Below are positions 1 through 10,830 of a DNA stretch of 64,000 nt, piece after piece. Position numbers and translations under genes: made by a program. This DNA comes from Crambe crambe. Its lineage: Eukaryota; Porifera; Demospongiae; Poecilosclerida; Crambeidae. Below the pieces are notes generated by a model. It saw only the letters and a list, made by a program, of their open reading frames with translations. It had not been told where the DNA came from and searched no databases. Location of the stretch: NCBI GenBank assembly GCA_963924555.1, contig OZ004586.1, forward strand, positions 992,001 through 1,056,000, in the 5' to 3' direction. Within the stretch, counting starts at the first letter, position 1, and each line of letters begins with the position of its first letter.

Positions 1-561
1 ACAGTGTGAGGGTTTACTCCCCCCCCCCCCTTGTGGCCCGAACAATTATCTTTGGTCAACTCACATTTATTCCTGGTTGTCCTTTCCTTCCTGCAAGTCC
101 TGGCACACCTAGAGGTCCTGCTGGTCCCTGAAGTTTAGAGGAAAAGTGATCACATCAAGAACCATTTAGCTATCATTCACACGTACATCTTTTCCAGCTA
201 AGCCGTCTGTTCCTGGTTCCCCATCCACTCCAGGGCTTCCCGTTGGACCTGGTGGCCCAGGATCACCCTGCATAACAACATTCGTTATTAACTTTCAATA
301 GTTAGTACTAGAGGTAATGTTCACACTGCCTCACCATTACACCAGGGTTTCCATCATCACCTGGGGTACCAGGATCTCCAGGATTCCCAGTTGGACCCAT
401 AGGACCCTGTCAAAATCACGCAAATCTAGTTTGATTTCAGAGCAGTTGATTGTCCAAGGTACCTGTAAACCTGGATCTCCCTTGTCTCCCTTCTCTCCTC
501 CTTCACCTGGGGGACCTGGATCACCCTGGAAATGTAAACATATCAAGCATGAAATTAGCTA

Positions 562-622
<61 letters not shown>

Positions 623-3052
623 TCATCCTCACATCTTTTCCAGGGAGACCTTTTCTGCCAGTGTCTCCTGGCATTCCTGGTGCACCTATTCCACCAGGCG
701 TGCCTGAATTACCCTGAAGATATAAGGTATGGAGTTCAGGTGGTAGTTACTGTATGTGGTGTTCAAACACATTATACCTTCTCTCCTGGTCTGCCTCGAT
801 TTCCTGGCTGCCCCTTCTCACCTGGTGGCCCCTGAATTAAGAAGATAGAACAAATTTCATATAATGTTGATTATGTCATACTTACCTGACCGCCTTTCTC
901 TCCCTGTTCCCCTGGCAACCCTTTTCTCCCTGGAGTTCCTTTTGGCCCCTGTCATTAGTGCCAAAGATTGATAACAGAGTGTAGAGGTCTCTCACAGTCA
1001 TTAGCAAACACATACCACTTCTCCATCACTGCCTGGGGGTCCTTGAGGGCCTTGGACACCAGGATCTCCCTGAAAATCATAAAAATGCATCATATGATTC
1101 AGTATGGTGTCTCAATTCACCATCTCTCCAGGTAAGCCTTTTCTTCCTTGATCACCTTGCTGGCCTGGGGGGCCGGGAGGACCCTATAATAATAGATAGT
1201 TTCCATAGTTACTTGTCTGAACATGGAAAAATGGGTTGTGGTTTCTATGACGGGTATATACATAGTTGTGGCCAGTGTATGAACACTAACCAATGCAAAT
1301 CAAAGTCTGGCTAGATTCTAGAATGTGGCTTTATTTTTATGACGTCACTTACTGGCGGTCCGGCTGGTCCTGTGTTTTCCTACGTAGTAATTAATGAAGA
1401 GAGGTTTGAACTTGGTTAATAGTGTGCCTAGCTACTTACATTTCCACAGTCAGTAGCTGCAACTTTGCCTTGGTTTGATACCAATAATGTGTGGATCTGG
1501 ACAGAGTAAGGGCACAATGTTATAGCAAACACAGTTATAGCTTCAACGATAATTGATACCTCCATGAATAATATGATTTATCAAGAGTCTAGCAGTCTGA
1601 ACTTACAATCGCTTGACTTTCAAAGACCATAAGAGTTGCATTGGCCACTTGGAGGGGATCTGGTGCTTGCGTGAGAGTGATGAAGCCAACTACAGTGCAA
1701 TTCAAAGAGACAACCAATAGTGAGTTCTTTAATCGGATTCCTATTCTCTGAAAAGGCGAGTCTGGAGTTGCAGTTGGTACATCGATGCTAAGTGGAGTAA
1801 GTCCTGGGAGAGAAATCACCAGACTATTCAATTCCGGAGAAGTCGTGGAATTTTCCAATGAGATTCTGAGTGGTGTGAATGTGCTATTGCTCGTGTTGAT
1901 TGAAAAAATCAGTCCACGATATCGTAATGAGTTGAAGATGGTGAAGATTCCAAATTCAGAGGGGAGATTGGCTCCAATTAGGTTCCAATCTGCACCACCA
2001 ATGGGAGCAGAGAAGTCTGTTTGCAAGATGAGAGCGTCCAGTGCGTTGGTGGGACCAACAGTTGGAACTGCATCACTTGTCAGTAAATTATTATTTCTCA
2101 GACCGACACTTCTCAGAAGATCAACAGCTGTGGAGAAAATAAGAAATGAACACATACACCATTGTACATAGGATACACATCATTATACTCACAACCCACC
2201 CCCTCACCTAACTATTGTATAGTTATTGCCTATACTGTTAGACATAAGTGGACCGACACTTCAAGTCTATTACAAAGACCACAGAGAGCTGACAGAAGCC
2301 AAGCAACTTCTCCACACAAATGGAGACTGTGTAAGCATCAGATATCACACCAGATGCTTCCATTGCCCTCACCCGGCCAAATCTCCACCACAAAACACCC
2401 AAAGGTATTTCTCTTAGATAAACTAGACTGCTGGTGCAAAATACATAAACATTAGAAGAGCTACACAAGAAGCCACTTAAAGATATCTGATAATAGCTTC
2501 TTTACTGCATTGCAGCTCCATTACCCAGCTGAGGATATAGCTATAAAGTAAAGCAGGGTAATGTCTAAATGGTTCAAAAGTCCTCAGGCTTATATGAACT
2601 CTATTTTGAAAATAATTATTACTCTCCGTCTTTGAGCTCAGAAGTCTCAGAATTACCCCACCATTTAGATATACTTCGCCATTCGGAATTACACTATACA
2701 TTCTTTGATGTGACATGGCCGGGGTAAGATATGCATTTCTTCCATTAGATAATTAGCCTTATCCATACTAGCTAATAGAGGCACTTATGGAAACTGATTA
2801 GTTAACAATTAAAGCAGACAATTATGATTATTGTAAATAATGACGAGTGTGCAATTTTTATGGTTGCAAATGGGTTGTTATGATGGCGTGAAAAGCTTCT
2901 CAAACTGGTGCAAACTCGATTCATTCATCCATTCATAATAAGCACACAACACACATACCTGCTACTGGAAGGGAAGGAGATACTGTTTGGAGTATGGAAA
3001 ACGCCTGTACAAGAAGCGAAAGGAGGTGCACTGAGAAATTCTCCATCACCAT
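1..3052 (-). CDS. TSPN-domain collagen gene A (5' part; continues off the left edge)
   Basis: This is a minus-strand multi-exon gene for a secreted collagen. Exon 1 (about 3052-2960) encodes a start Met and a hydrophobic signal peptide and ends at a consensus GT donor; an in-frame TGA just upstream supports this start. Exon 2 (about 2131-1608) encodes about 175 residues resembling the thrombospondin-N/laminin-G-like domain of collagens, with a beta-rich pattern and the motif PFQRIGIRLKNSLLVVSLNC. A small exon (about 1496-1441) ends in a Cys-containing linker. Short Gly-X-Y exons then run leftward to base 1, for example around 1353-1377, 1126-1183, 1019-1070, 885-952, 780-833, 630-713, 463-527, 333-406, 195-269 and 66-131. 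Domain order matches the N terminus of gene B (33.9 kb). The C terminus is outside the window, so its exact collagen class cannot be set. Confidence 0.85.
563..619. repeat. (GA)n microsatellite in a collagen A intron
   Basis: This is an almost pure GA dinucleotide run between two Gly-X-Y exons of collagen gene A. It is read as an open frame of Arg-Glu repeats on the + strand, which is not a gene. Confidence 0.95.
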
Positions 3053-3723
3053 GGATCAATCAAGTTTTGCACTGATCTCTATAGTATTAGTGAGTGGATG
3101 AATGTTTAATTAATGGTATAACCAGTTGATAACATAAGAAACTGACCTTTGACTGTGGAGATGAAAATGCCAGCTAGAGTCCAGTGGGCTGCTTATGCCT
3201 AGACTAGCTAGTTAGCTAAATATATCTAGCTATCTATCTAGCTACAGCTAACACAATTCCACTGACAAGCAGATAATCTTGAGGGAGCTGCACCTAACTA
3301 GTCAGTCCATCTCTGCATGCAGCTATAACCCCTGCGATGGCTTCATTCTAGCGACCTCACTAATCTCTTAATTGACTGAATCTTTTTTATGTTTCGCTGA
3401 TCTGAAGGCACCCTTGCGAGGAAACAGCTGTCGGGAAGCTCAGATCAAAGGGGAAATGTGGTGATTTGGCATGGCTTCTTTCAGTATCTATGGTTTACAC
3501 AGTCTTACAAATGCCATTTGCAAGTCGTCTGTGAACTTAACCTCAAGCATGCACATTTGCGCATGCGCATGCTTGTGCGTTGCTCCCGTGCCTAATTTAG
3601 TCACCTCACCACTATGTTTCTCTATAGAAGGACTAAGAAGGTATTAATAACTTAGTAAGGTTGTGTTGTAAAATGTGTAACATAGGCATGAATAATATTA
3701 TTCTACTTTATAAGATAGACAAG
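3053..3723. promoter_or_regulatory. Divergent intergenic region, collagen A (-) / transporter 1 (+)
   Basis: This gap of about 670 bases separates two divergent genes. A perfect NRF1-type palindrome, TGCGCATGCGCA, lies at 3558-3569, about 155 bases upstream of the transporter start codon. The rest is AT-rich with short 'ctagctagcta' tracts; I see no exon in it. Promoter function is inferred. Confidence 0.5.
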
Positions 3724-5421
3724 ATGGCTTCCAACAACAGTCAGCTAACTATGACAAGCGAAGATCAGACACTTTTGGAGAGAAAACCATCCTATTTTCG
3801 TATACTAAAATCAAGATATCGCCGCACCAACAAATGCATCAGGTCAAAGGCAGCTGTTCTAATTCTTGTTTGGAGTTTCGCTGTTATGATGTCTTATGGA
3901 GCAATATCAAATACACTTCGCTTTTATATGCAAGTTCTGAGTGTATTTGAAATTCCTGTGATTGGTCTAAATATCGGTCTATTTGTAACTAGCAGTGGCT
4001 TCGTTCCTATATATATTTTCTGTCCACTAGCTGGATTTTTAGCTGATACAAAATTTAGCCGGCAAAAGACTATCATAACTTCCTTATACATAACACTATT
4101 ATCCTCAATTGTGATGGTAGCAGCTGGTGGATTTGCACTTCCGAAAGTACTCCAACAGGAAGAATGTAACAGTACACGAATGCTTTATATCAGCATGGGC
4201 TTCTTTGTTCTGTCTTTTGTTTTATTGGTTGTCAGTTTTGTAGGATTCACTGCCAATGTCCTTCAGTTTGGTTTGGACCAACTCAATGACTCACCAGCCG
4301 AGGACCAATCTCTCTTTATACACTGGATGGTATGGGTTTATTATCTAGCAGGAATTTTTTCACAACTGACACAACTAATGGTAACATTTATAATGCTTAC
4401 GATACTTATCCCACTTCTTATTATTTCACTATGTATAGCCCATCGCAGGAAAAACTGGTTTACTGTAGATCCCTTGAAAGTTAATCCTTATACGCTGATG
4501 TATAAGGTTACAAAGTTTGCCTATCAGAATAAAGTCCCAGTTCATCGCAGTGCCTTCACATACTGTGAGGATGAGTTGCCTTCAGGTCTGAACCTCGCCA
4601 AGAACAAGTATGGAGGACCCTTTACCACCGAACAAGTAGAGGATGTAAAAAGCTTTTATGGAATAGCAAAAGTGCTGCTCATTTTCGGAATGGCATTCTT
4701 CTATTCACTTGCAGCAACCAATATCATAATGGAATTCCCTCATAAAATGAAAGAGGATTTTTACAAAACTACATATGTTAAAGGGAAATTTTTCCTCTTT
4801 TTTGATGTCCTACACAGTGCCTTGCCAGTCACGTGCATTCCTCTATATATATGTTTCATTCGTCCTTACTTCTCACACTGTATGCCTGGAATTCTAAAAA
4901 GAATGGGAATTGGTATGCTTCTATTACTTGTGGCTCTTATCTATTCGTCATCTCTTGACACTGCATATTACATTTATGGCTCCTCTTTAAATGGTAGTGT
5001 CTACTCAAATATTTCAGGATTGGAGCAAAAGGTGTCAGGTATGTATATATCTATCTTCATTCCACAATGTACTCTAGTGAGTTTAGCAAATGTGATAATG
5101 CCAATTGCTCTTCTAGAGTTCATTTGTTCTCAGAGCCCTCATTCGATGAAAGGGTTGTTCATTGGTCTGTTGATTGGTAATCAAGGACTTCTTTCGCTAT
5201 TATCATTACCATTTCTGGCACTTAAACATTACAAACCCTTTTATTGTGGAGGACTTGTCTATTACCTAGTAAATATATCACTGGGTGTTCTTTTCTTTAT
5301 CCTTTTTGTGATTGCTGCTAAGAAGTACAAGTACCGTGAGAGGGATGAACCTTCTAATGAACGTCGCTACATTGAAGAGTACTATTCGAAATTGTTGGCC
5401 GAGTCAAAAATGGATGAATAG
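3724..5421 (+). CDS. POT/PTR2 (SLC15-like) peptide transporter 1
   Basis: This is an intact single-exon gene of about 565 residues with about 12 hydrophobic segments, likely a proton-coupled oligopeptide transporter of the major facilitator fold in a cell or vesicle membrane. The segment GFLADTKFSRQKTI corresponds to the POT signature, where an Asp-containing loop is followed by a GRY-like KTI motif. NVLQFGLDQLND resembles the POT segment that follows TM4-5. A long cytosolic loop carries a strongly conserved YGGPFTTEQVEDVKSFYGI, shared by all copies here. The N terminus (LLERKPSYFR) and C terminus (KKYKYRERDEPSNERRY) are cytosolic and basic. The start was chosen at AAGATGGCTTCC, which is shared by paralogues; earlier in-frame codons are not conserved. 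It is the most divergent of the array. The substrate is unknown. Confidence 0.8.
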   Translation: MASNNSQLTMTSEDQTLLERKPSYFRILKSRYRRTNKCIRSKAAVLILVWSFAVMMSYGAISNTLRFYMQVLSVFEIPVIGLNIGLFVTSSGFVPIYIFCPLAGFLADTKFSRQKTIITSLYITLLSSIVMVAAGGFALPKVLQQEECNSTRMLYISMGFFVLSFVLLVVSFVGFTANVLQFGLDQLNDSPAEDQSLFIHWMVWVYYLAGIFSQLTQLMVTFIMLTILIPLLIISLCIAHRRKNWFTVDPLKVNPYTLMYKVTKFAYQNKVPVHRSAFTYCEDELPSGLNLAKNKYGGPFTTEQVEDVKSFYGIAKVLLIFGMAFFYSLAATNIIMEFPHKMKEDFYKTTYVKGKFFLFFDVLHSALPVTCIPLYICFIRPYFSHCMPGILKRMGIGMLLLLVALIYSSSLDTAYYIYGSSLNGSVYSNISGLEQKVSGMYISIFIPQCTLVSLANVIMPIALLEFICSQSPHSMKGLFIGLLIGNQGLLSLLSLPFLALKHYKPFYCGGLVYYLVNISLGVLFFILFVIAAKKYKYRERDEPSNERRYIEEYYSKLLAESKMDE

Positions 5422-5523
5422 TACATATAGCTACAGTAGTGATCCTATTCGTGATCTAATCATTAATGCGCATGCGCAATTCATTGCATATGCGCATAAA
5501 GTAAGGGAGTCTCCCGACTGCAC

Positions 5524-5590
5524 CTAGCCTCGTCCCCAGACCTCCAAAATTTTGCCTCCGCATAATTTTAGAGCCTGGGTATGAGGCTAG
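5524..5590. mobile_element. Short foldback MITE (TAGCCTC family)
   Basis: The ends are inverted repeats: CTAGCCTCGTCCCCAGACCT at the left, and at the right a sequence whose reverse complement is CTAGCCTCATACCCAGGCTC, with further A/T-rich complementarity inward. A related element with the same termini lies at 26034-26117. No coding capacity. Confidence 0.65.
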
Positions 5591-5689
5591 ACTGCATAAC
5601 ATTCTTTTCTCTTTCTACCATTTTTTTGTCTTGAGATATTAAACTGCTCACAGCTCGAAATTGCCATCGAACTAAAGGATGAGTAGGTC

Positions 5690-6780
5690 GTACAGTGCTA
5701 TAGGCACCAAAGACTTAGTACCCATCAACAATCATCATAGACTCCCCTGTTTCACCAACCAGCAGTAAAAGCTATAGGATATGTTGAAGTTTCATTCAGA
5801 CATTGCTGTACCAGATGCCCAACTTGTTTGGAACAATTCCCAGGACTAAAACTTGCTTTGAACAGTGCGCTGTAGTAAGGACAAGCACATCCCTAAGTTC
5901 TATTCCTCTGCCAATAACATGGATCCTGGCACAGTTCCATCTCAACTACAGGTGAGGATTTATCAACAGAGGATCAAAGTTTCAGAGCACTTAATGTTAT
6001 GTTCATTTTTATAGGGTAGAGGAGATGCTGGTATCTGCAGTGTTGCCTATCATGACTCTTTATCACCTACCTCAAGGACAGTATGGATACAGTGGCCATG
6101 TTATCAACTTACCTCAGGACGTCTCATCATTTGCCAACAGCCTACCATGAATCCCAATATACATATGTAATGATCGTCAGAAAGGAAGGGTCAAATCAAT
6201 CTTTAGAGTGAGAAGGTCAGTGGTGCTCAGTGACTCCAGTGGTTGGTGGACAACAATGTCTATTACCGCAACATCAGCATTGTTTTTTTTTGTTTTTTTA
6301 AATAAATTCATGTTTGAAAACAAGGATTAGCTACACAAATAGCAGTAAACTGCTAACACCAGTGTGTTGCTCAATTACCTGAAGATGGGACTTTGTACTG
6401 TGACCTGAACGACTCTCATGAAGAACAGAATCCATTGCAACAAGAAGTGGATCCCTACGATGCTAACCTGTCATTCCCACTGCTCCACAAAGGATGACAG
6501 AGATGGAATCTGTCAGGCAATTCATACATGAACATCAGAGCAATCAACCACCTCAGCCTACACCATGGCCAACTACTGGGACACCAATCAGTGAATTCAC
6601 TACTGAAGGCTACATGACCTGTGGATTCCCAACCCTTTTCCCAACTGGCAGTGCTGACTTCTTGGCTCCAAGGGTTGATGCTGTCCCTGTAGGCAATTTC
6701 TAATTCTTGATGATGTAGCTATGAAGACAGGCGGTTTGCCAAACACCCTACTTTGCCCTCAACACTGAAACATAGAGAGA
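5690..6780 (+). pseudogene. Degenerate Helitron helicase-like remnant
   Basis: Broken reading frames in this interval resemble the N-terminal helitron-like region found upstream of the Rep/helicase parts of Helitron transposons. At 6600-6700 a frame reads CGFPTLFPTGSADFLAPR, close to the usual 'ALPTLFPTGAADFNAPR' pattern. It is followed, after a frameshift, by a segment reading DGRFAKHP-like around 6720-6755. Upstream, VMIVRKEGSNQS appears near 6165-6200 and GQQCLLPQHQH, a shifted version of the NNVYYRN motif, near 6250-6280. Many stops and frameshifts show that it is dead. No helicase core is present, so this is a fragment. Confidence 0.7.
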
Positions 6781-6848
6781 GCTACCACTCTCTCTGATAG
6801 TGTGTTGCATGATAGTGAACGTATGCGCATGCGTGACTTACGTATCAC

Positions 6849-9530
6849 GTGATCGAAGTTTACAAGATAGCTTCCAACAACACTATGACAAACGAAGATC
6901 AGCCACTTTTGGAGAGAAAACCATCCTATTTTCGAACACTGAAGACAAGATATCACAAATGTATCAGTTCTAAAGCAGCTCTTCTGATCCTCTTCTGGAC
7001 CTTTGTGGTCTACATGATGTATACTGAATTATTCCTCAGTGGATTCAGATACATACAAGCTATAGGCATCGGCTTAAATGCTGTCATAATTTCTAATGGT
7101 GGAAATGCTCTTCTATTTATTTTCTGCCCGTTGGTTGGATTCTTGGCTGATGTAAAATTCAGTTATTATAAGACTATTGTGACTTCTTTGTACATAATGC
7201 TACCAGCTGTCATCATTATGATAGTAGCTGAGGGACTTGCAATTCCAGGCATAAACTACCGTTCCTGCAGTACTGTACAGTTTTGGATTGGCATCGGTCT
7301 GTTCTTTATTTGCGAGGTCGTTTTAATGCTTGGTTTTGTTGGATTCATTGCAAATGTCTTTCAATTTGGTCTGGACCAACTCCATGACATGCCAGGTGAA
7401 GATCAATCCCTCTTTATACACTGGATAGTTTGGATCCATTATCTATCCACGTTCATTTCAACCCTAATCTTCATAGCACTATATGTAGTTCCAACAAGCT
7501 ACTTATTAATAATAGATTTCACCATAGCTATTACACTTGTGCTACCCCTGATCCTCACCCTACTTCTGATTGGATTGCTATGTGTAGCCCATTGCAAGAA
7601 AAGGTGGTTCATCATAGATCCCATGGTTGTCAATCCTTATAAACTTGTTTACAAGGTCACCAAATTCGCCCTCCAGCATAAAATCCCTGTTCACCGCAGC
7701 GCTTTCACTTACTGTGAAGATGAACTTCCCTCAGGGCTGGATCTTGGCAAGAATAAGTATGGGGGACCTTTCACAACAGAACAGGTGGAGGATGTCAAAG
7801 CCTTTTATGGAATAGTCAAAGTGCTCTTCAGCTTTGGAACAGTTTTTCTCTACTCACCTGCTGCTGCCAATACGTCCAAAGCATTCTCCGAAGTCAATTT
7901 GTTTAATCGCACACTGATAGTAGACCTCTCACCTTTACTCCTGTATTATTTACTCCCAGTTATTAGTATTCCTCTTTACATTTCACTCCCGGTTATCGGT
8001 ATTCCTCTTTACATTTGCCTCATCCGTCCTATCTTCTCATACTATATTCCTGGAATGCTGAAAAGAATGGGAATAGGTATGCTTCTACTGCTGATATCAC
8101 TCATCTACTCCGCATCTCTGGATACAGCATACTATTTTGTGTTACACGATTCTTACATGGGGATCAGTGTCAGCAATTTCTCAAGCGCTATATCAATTTC
8201 GCCTCAAGATATGTACTTTTTCATAGCTATTCCACAAGTTATGTTAGGAAGTCTGGCAAATATGATACTGCCGATTGCTGTCCTTGAGTTCATCTGTTTC
8301 CAGAGCCCCCCCGTTCCATGAAAGGTTTATTCATAGGGTTATTGATTGCAAACTATGGACTCTATCGGTTAATATCAGTATTCTTCTTGCAGTTGAAATT
8401 TAAAGAGCCTTTCTGTCAAGGTGAATTGGTCTATTACATAGTGAATATAATAATGGGTGTTATTTTCTTCATCATCTTTGTGTTTGTTGCCAAGAAATAC
8501 AAATACCGTGAGAGGGATGAGCCTTCTAATGAACGTCACTATGCTGAAGAGTACTATTCCATGTAAAATTTCTCTAGATACATTCTTTCTACATCTGACG
8601 TTTCAGCCTGATGCCCTTCCTCAAGGGATACAATCACAAAACTTAGCGTAAGCCACCGATTATCGACCATACTTTGCCCCTCGCACCATATCTCCCTAAC
8701 CGACGGTCGTCAAAGTCTCAAACAACAACCATAGGAAAGATAATTTCATCCTCTATAACGTCATATAAATTATTTTTCTCACAATTGGATAGAGATTTTG
8801 CTATGCTGAATCTACTACGTCAACTAAAAAATCATTTATCGACCACCGACACCAATTTTCGACCACCCGTTGAAAATCATAATATCAATCATCGTCCGTT
8901 CCATTCTTTCTTTCAGTTTTGCTCCACTACATGTTAGGGCCCTTAAAAAGATACTTTTATACTATTTTATGCTATAAAATACATCATCATAATAAATTTT
9001 ATAAAAAATGAACGAAGCATTTCTACCATAAACTGCTTCACAATTTAACGGTGGAATGGAACTGCTGCAGAAGCTCTCCTTTTTGTTGGATTCTGGTGAT
9101 ACTTTTCGGAGACAGTCTTCATTGGTCTGTGTTTCATATTCCTACAGAATCCAGTCATAATCTATCCATACAGTCCTCACTAAACAATCACCTAATTCGA
9201 CTTTAAGTCGATAGCTTTCGTACCTTATAAGCGATCTTCCAGAGCCATGGCGATAGGTAACGTGAGCTAGTAACTTATTTTCATACTGCAGTTGATAAAT
9301 AAGTGCTGTTGAAGTCCTGTTTTCTCTCTAGAGCTTGTAAGTTTTTCCCATATATTTTTCAATGCAGCCATTTTCTTAAACTCCGTTTACGTTTGTTTAC
9401 TACCGTAGACTGTCCGTATACTAAGTGGTCGATAATTGGTGCTGCCACGGTCGATAATAGGTGCTGGTCGATAATTGGCGGCTTACGCTACTATTCCAAT
9501 CTGATGGACGAATCAAACATGGATGAGTAG
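6849..9530 (+). pseudogene. POT/PTR2 transporter 2, disrupted
   Basis: This is a close paralogue of transporters 3 and 4, with at least three lesions. (1) The conserved ATGGCTTCC start is ATAGCTTCC, so the first in-frame ATG is about 13 codons into the family sequence, at MTNEDQ. (2) A C-run near 8306-8312 has seven C where transporters 3 and 4 have five, which shifts the frame before the last two membrane segments; the correct frame resumes from 8318. (3) The last codons are separated from the body by an insertion, 8562-9488; the residual C-terminal codons NLMDESNMDE lie at 9499-9530. An in-frame 33-base tandem duplication (about 7950-8015, LPVISIPLYI repeated) is also seen. It may still yield a truncated transporter, but a pseudogene is more likely. 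Confidence 0.85.
8644..9489. mobile_element. Non-autonomous DNA transposon (MITE-like) with 25-bp terminal inverted repeats
   Basis: The left end AGCGTAAGCCACCGATTATC (8644 on) and the right end (9465-9489) are inverted repeats over 25 bases with two mismatches. Several subterminal copies of a GTCGATAATTGGTGCTG-like motif occur at both ends. The element interrupts the C-terminal codons of transporter 2. The 10-base TACTATTCCA occurs at both 8552-8561 and 9489-9498, so the inserted piece may include 82 further bases on the left. No long open frame that looks real was seen. Confidence 0.7.
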
Positions 9531-9693
9531 TTATACACAACTCTACTAACCTTATGTGTGTTCTGTAAGAGTAGCTATGTGTCCTCATTTTATGTTCACC
9601 ATACCTAATAGGCCAGGTTCAGAGTGCAGAGTTCAGTGGGTACACATGAACTATATGCACAAATCAGGTTATGTCATAAGATTGATCATCAAC

Positions 9694-10113
9694 TTAAGAA
9701 TAAGTGAAGTAATACAATTGTTTATAATAGCTACTGCAGAAAGAGTATCTGTTAGTTGTGCACAAAAAGGTCATATGACTACTAGAGTCGCAAGGGACTA
9801 GATTATCTTGCAGGAAACTCAGTTTGTCCTTTCCTTTTCTGAAAGTCGTGGCTGTTCCCATGACATGAGCTGAGGTGAAGTGCTTGTCCATGAGTTACAA
9901 TGCTCATCACTGCTCTCCCAGAGCCGTGCCAAAAATCATTCCTACACCAAGAAAAAAAGTCAGAATTGCTAAGCATCTTTCTCTATGGAAATAGCTAGCT
10001 ACTTTAGTACCAAGGAGATTGCCTTCTATCAGCAGTGAGCAGTAAACTCTGCAGGTGCTCATTTCTGTACTGCCTGGTGATGAGATTTTTTCCATAATTT
10101 CTCCTTGCAGCAT
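9694..10113 (-). pseudogene. Endostatin tail fragment (third copy)
   Basis: This contains the last two endostatin exons in degraded form. It holds the equivalent of [31 protein letters not shown] (here PCDSSSHMTFLC) and the preceding GEI...SSPG exon. Relative to the intact copy at 16.9-17.1 kb it carries a 10-base deletion in the [11 protein letters not shown] segment, and frame is lost. No collagen exons are attached. It lies convergent to transporter 2, exactly as the intact tail lies convergent to transporter 4. Confidence 0.75.
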
Positions 10114-10137
10114 AACTATTAGCTAATTGTATGACTC

Positions 10138-10475
10138 TTCCTTGTGTACGTCAACCAATGGCAGCTATCTCTCAAGCAATCTATCAATATCGCCTCAAAA
10201 TATACACAAACTATGTTAGTAAGTCTTGAGTTCATCTGTTCCCAGAGCAATGAAGGGTTTATTCATAGGGCTATTGATCGCAAACTCAACTGTGGACTCT
10301 ATTGGTTCATTTCAACATTCTTCTTGCAGTTTACATAGTGAGTATTGGGTGTTATTTTCTCCATCATCTTTGTGATTGTTGCTAAGAAATACAAATACCG
10401 TAAGAGGGACGAACCTTTAATGAACATCGCTATGTTGAAGAGTACTACTCTAATCTGGTGGACAAATCAAACTAA
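10138..10475 (+). pseudogene. POT transporter 3'-end fragment
   Basis: The sequence corresponds to the C-terminal about 110 residues of the transporter family, with several deletions. It contains recognisable LEFICSQS, KGLFIG-like, LLIAN-like, KKYKYRKRDE and a shifted EEYYSNLVDKSN ending. Frames are broken repeatedly and a stop replaces the YYIV segment. It sits just before intact transporter 3. Confidence 0.8.
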
Positions 10476-10497
10476 CTACATACAACTCTATATACGT

Positions 10498-10586
10498 ATG
10501 ATGCATGTGTTGTTCAAGTGTGTTCTTTCAAATACTTAATATTTGGAAGAACACACTTAATATTTGGAAGAACACACTTGAACAAC
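10498..10586. repeat. Long inverted repeat (foldback)
   Basis: The left arm ATGATGCATGTGTTGTTCAA... (10498-10533) is nearly perfectly complementary to the right arm ending ...TTGAACAACACACGCATCAT (to 10586). A short partial direct duplication (TTAATATTTGGAAGAACACA) lies in between. It could form a hairpin with stem over 30 bp. It lies between the transporter fragment and transporter 3. Confidence 0.75.
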
Positions 10587-10830
10587 ACACGCATCATTAT
10601 AGAGTTGTTAGTTGTAATAATTATGAGTAGCCATAATTTCCATATTATATTTTGTTCACCATATCCAATAGGTCAATGCCAGAGCAGAGGACAGGGTTCA
10701 GTGGGTTCAGGAAGTACATTCATGACATACTCCACTCCACCACACAGTTACTAAACTTGCTTGTTTATAGTATGAAGGTATTATGAATATTATTATTATT
10801 ATATCTTGATCCTAAGTGATAAACAACAAG

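Noticed and set aside
450..707. Arg-Glu repeat protein
   Set aside because: It is translation of a (GA)n microsatellite in an intron.
2238..2468. Short minus-strand open frame (76 codons) in the first intron of collagen A
   Set aside because: No homology, no splice context, and it lies between the signal peptide and TSPN exons.
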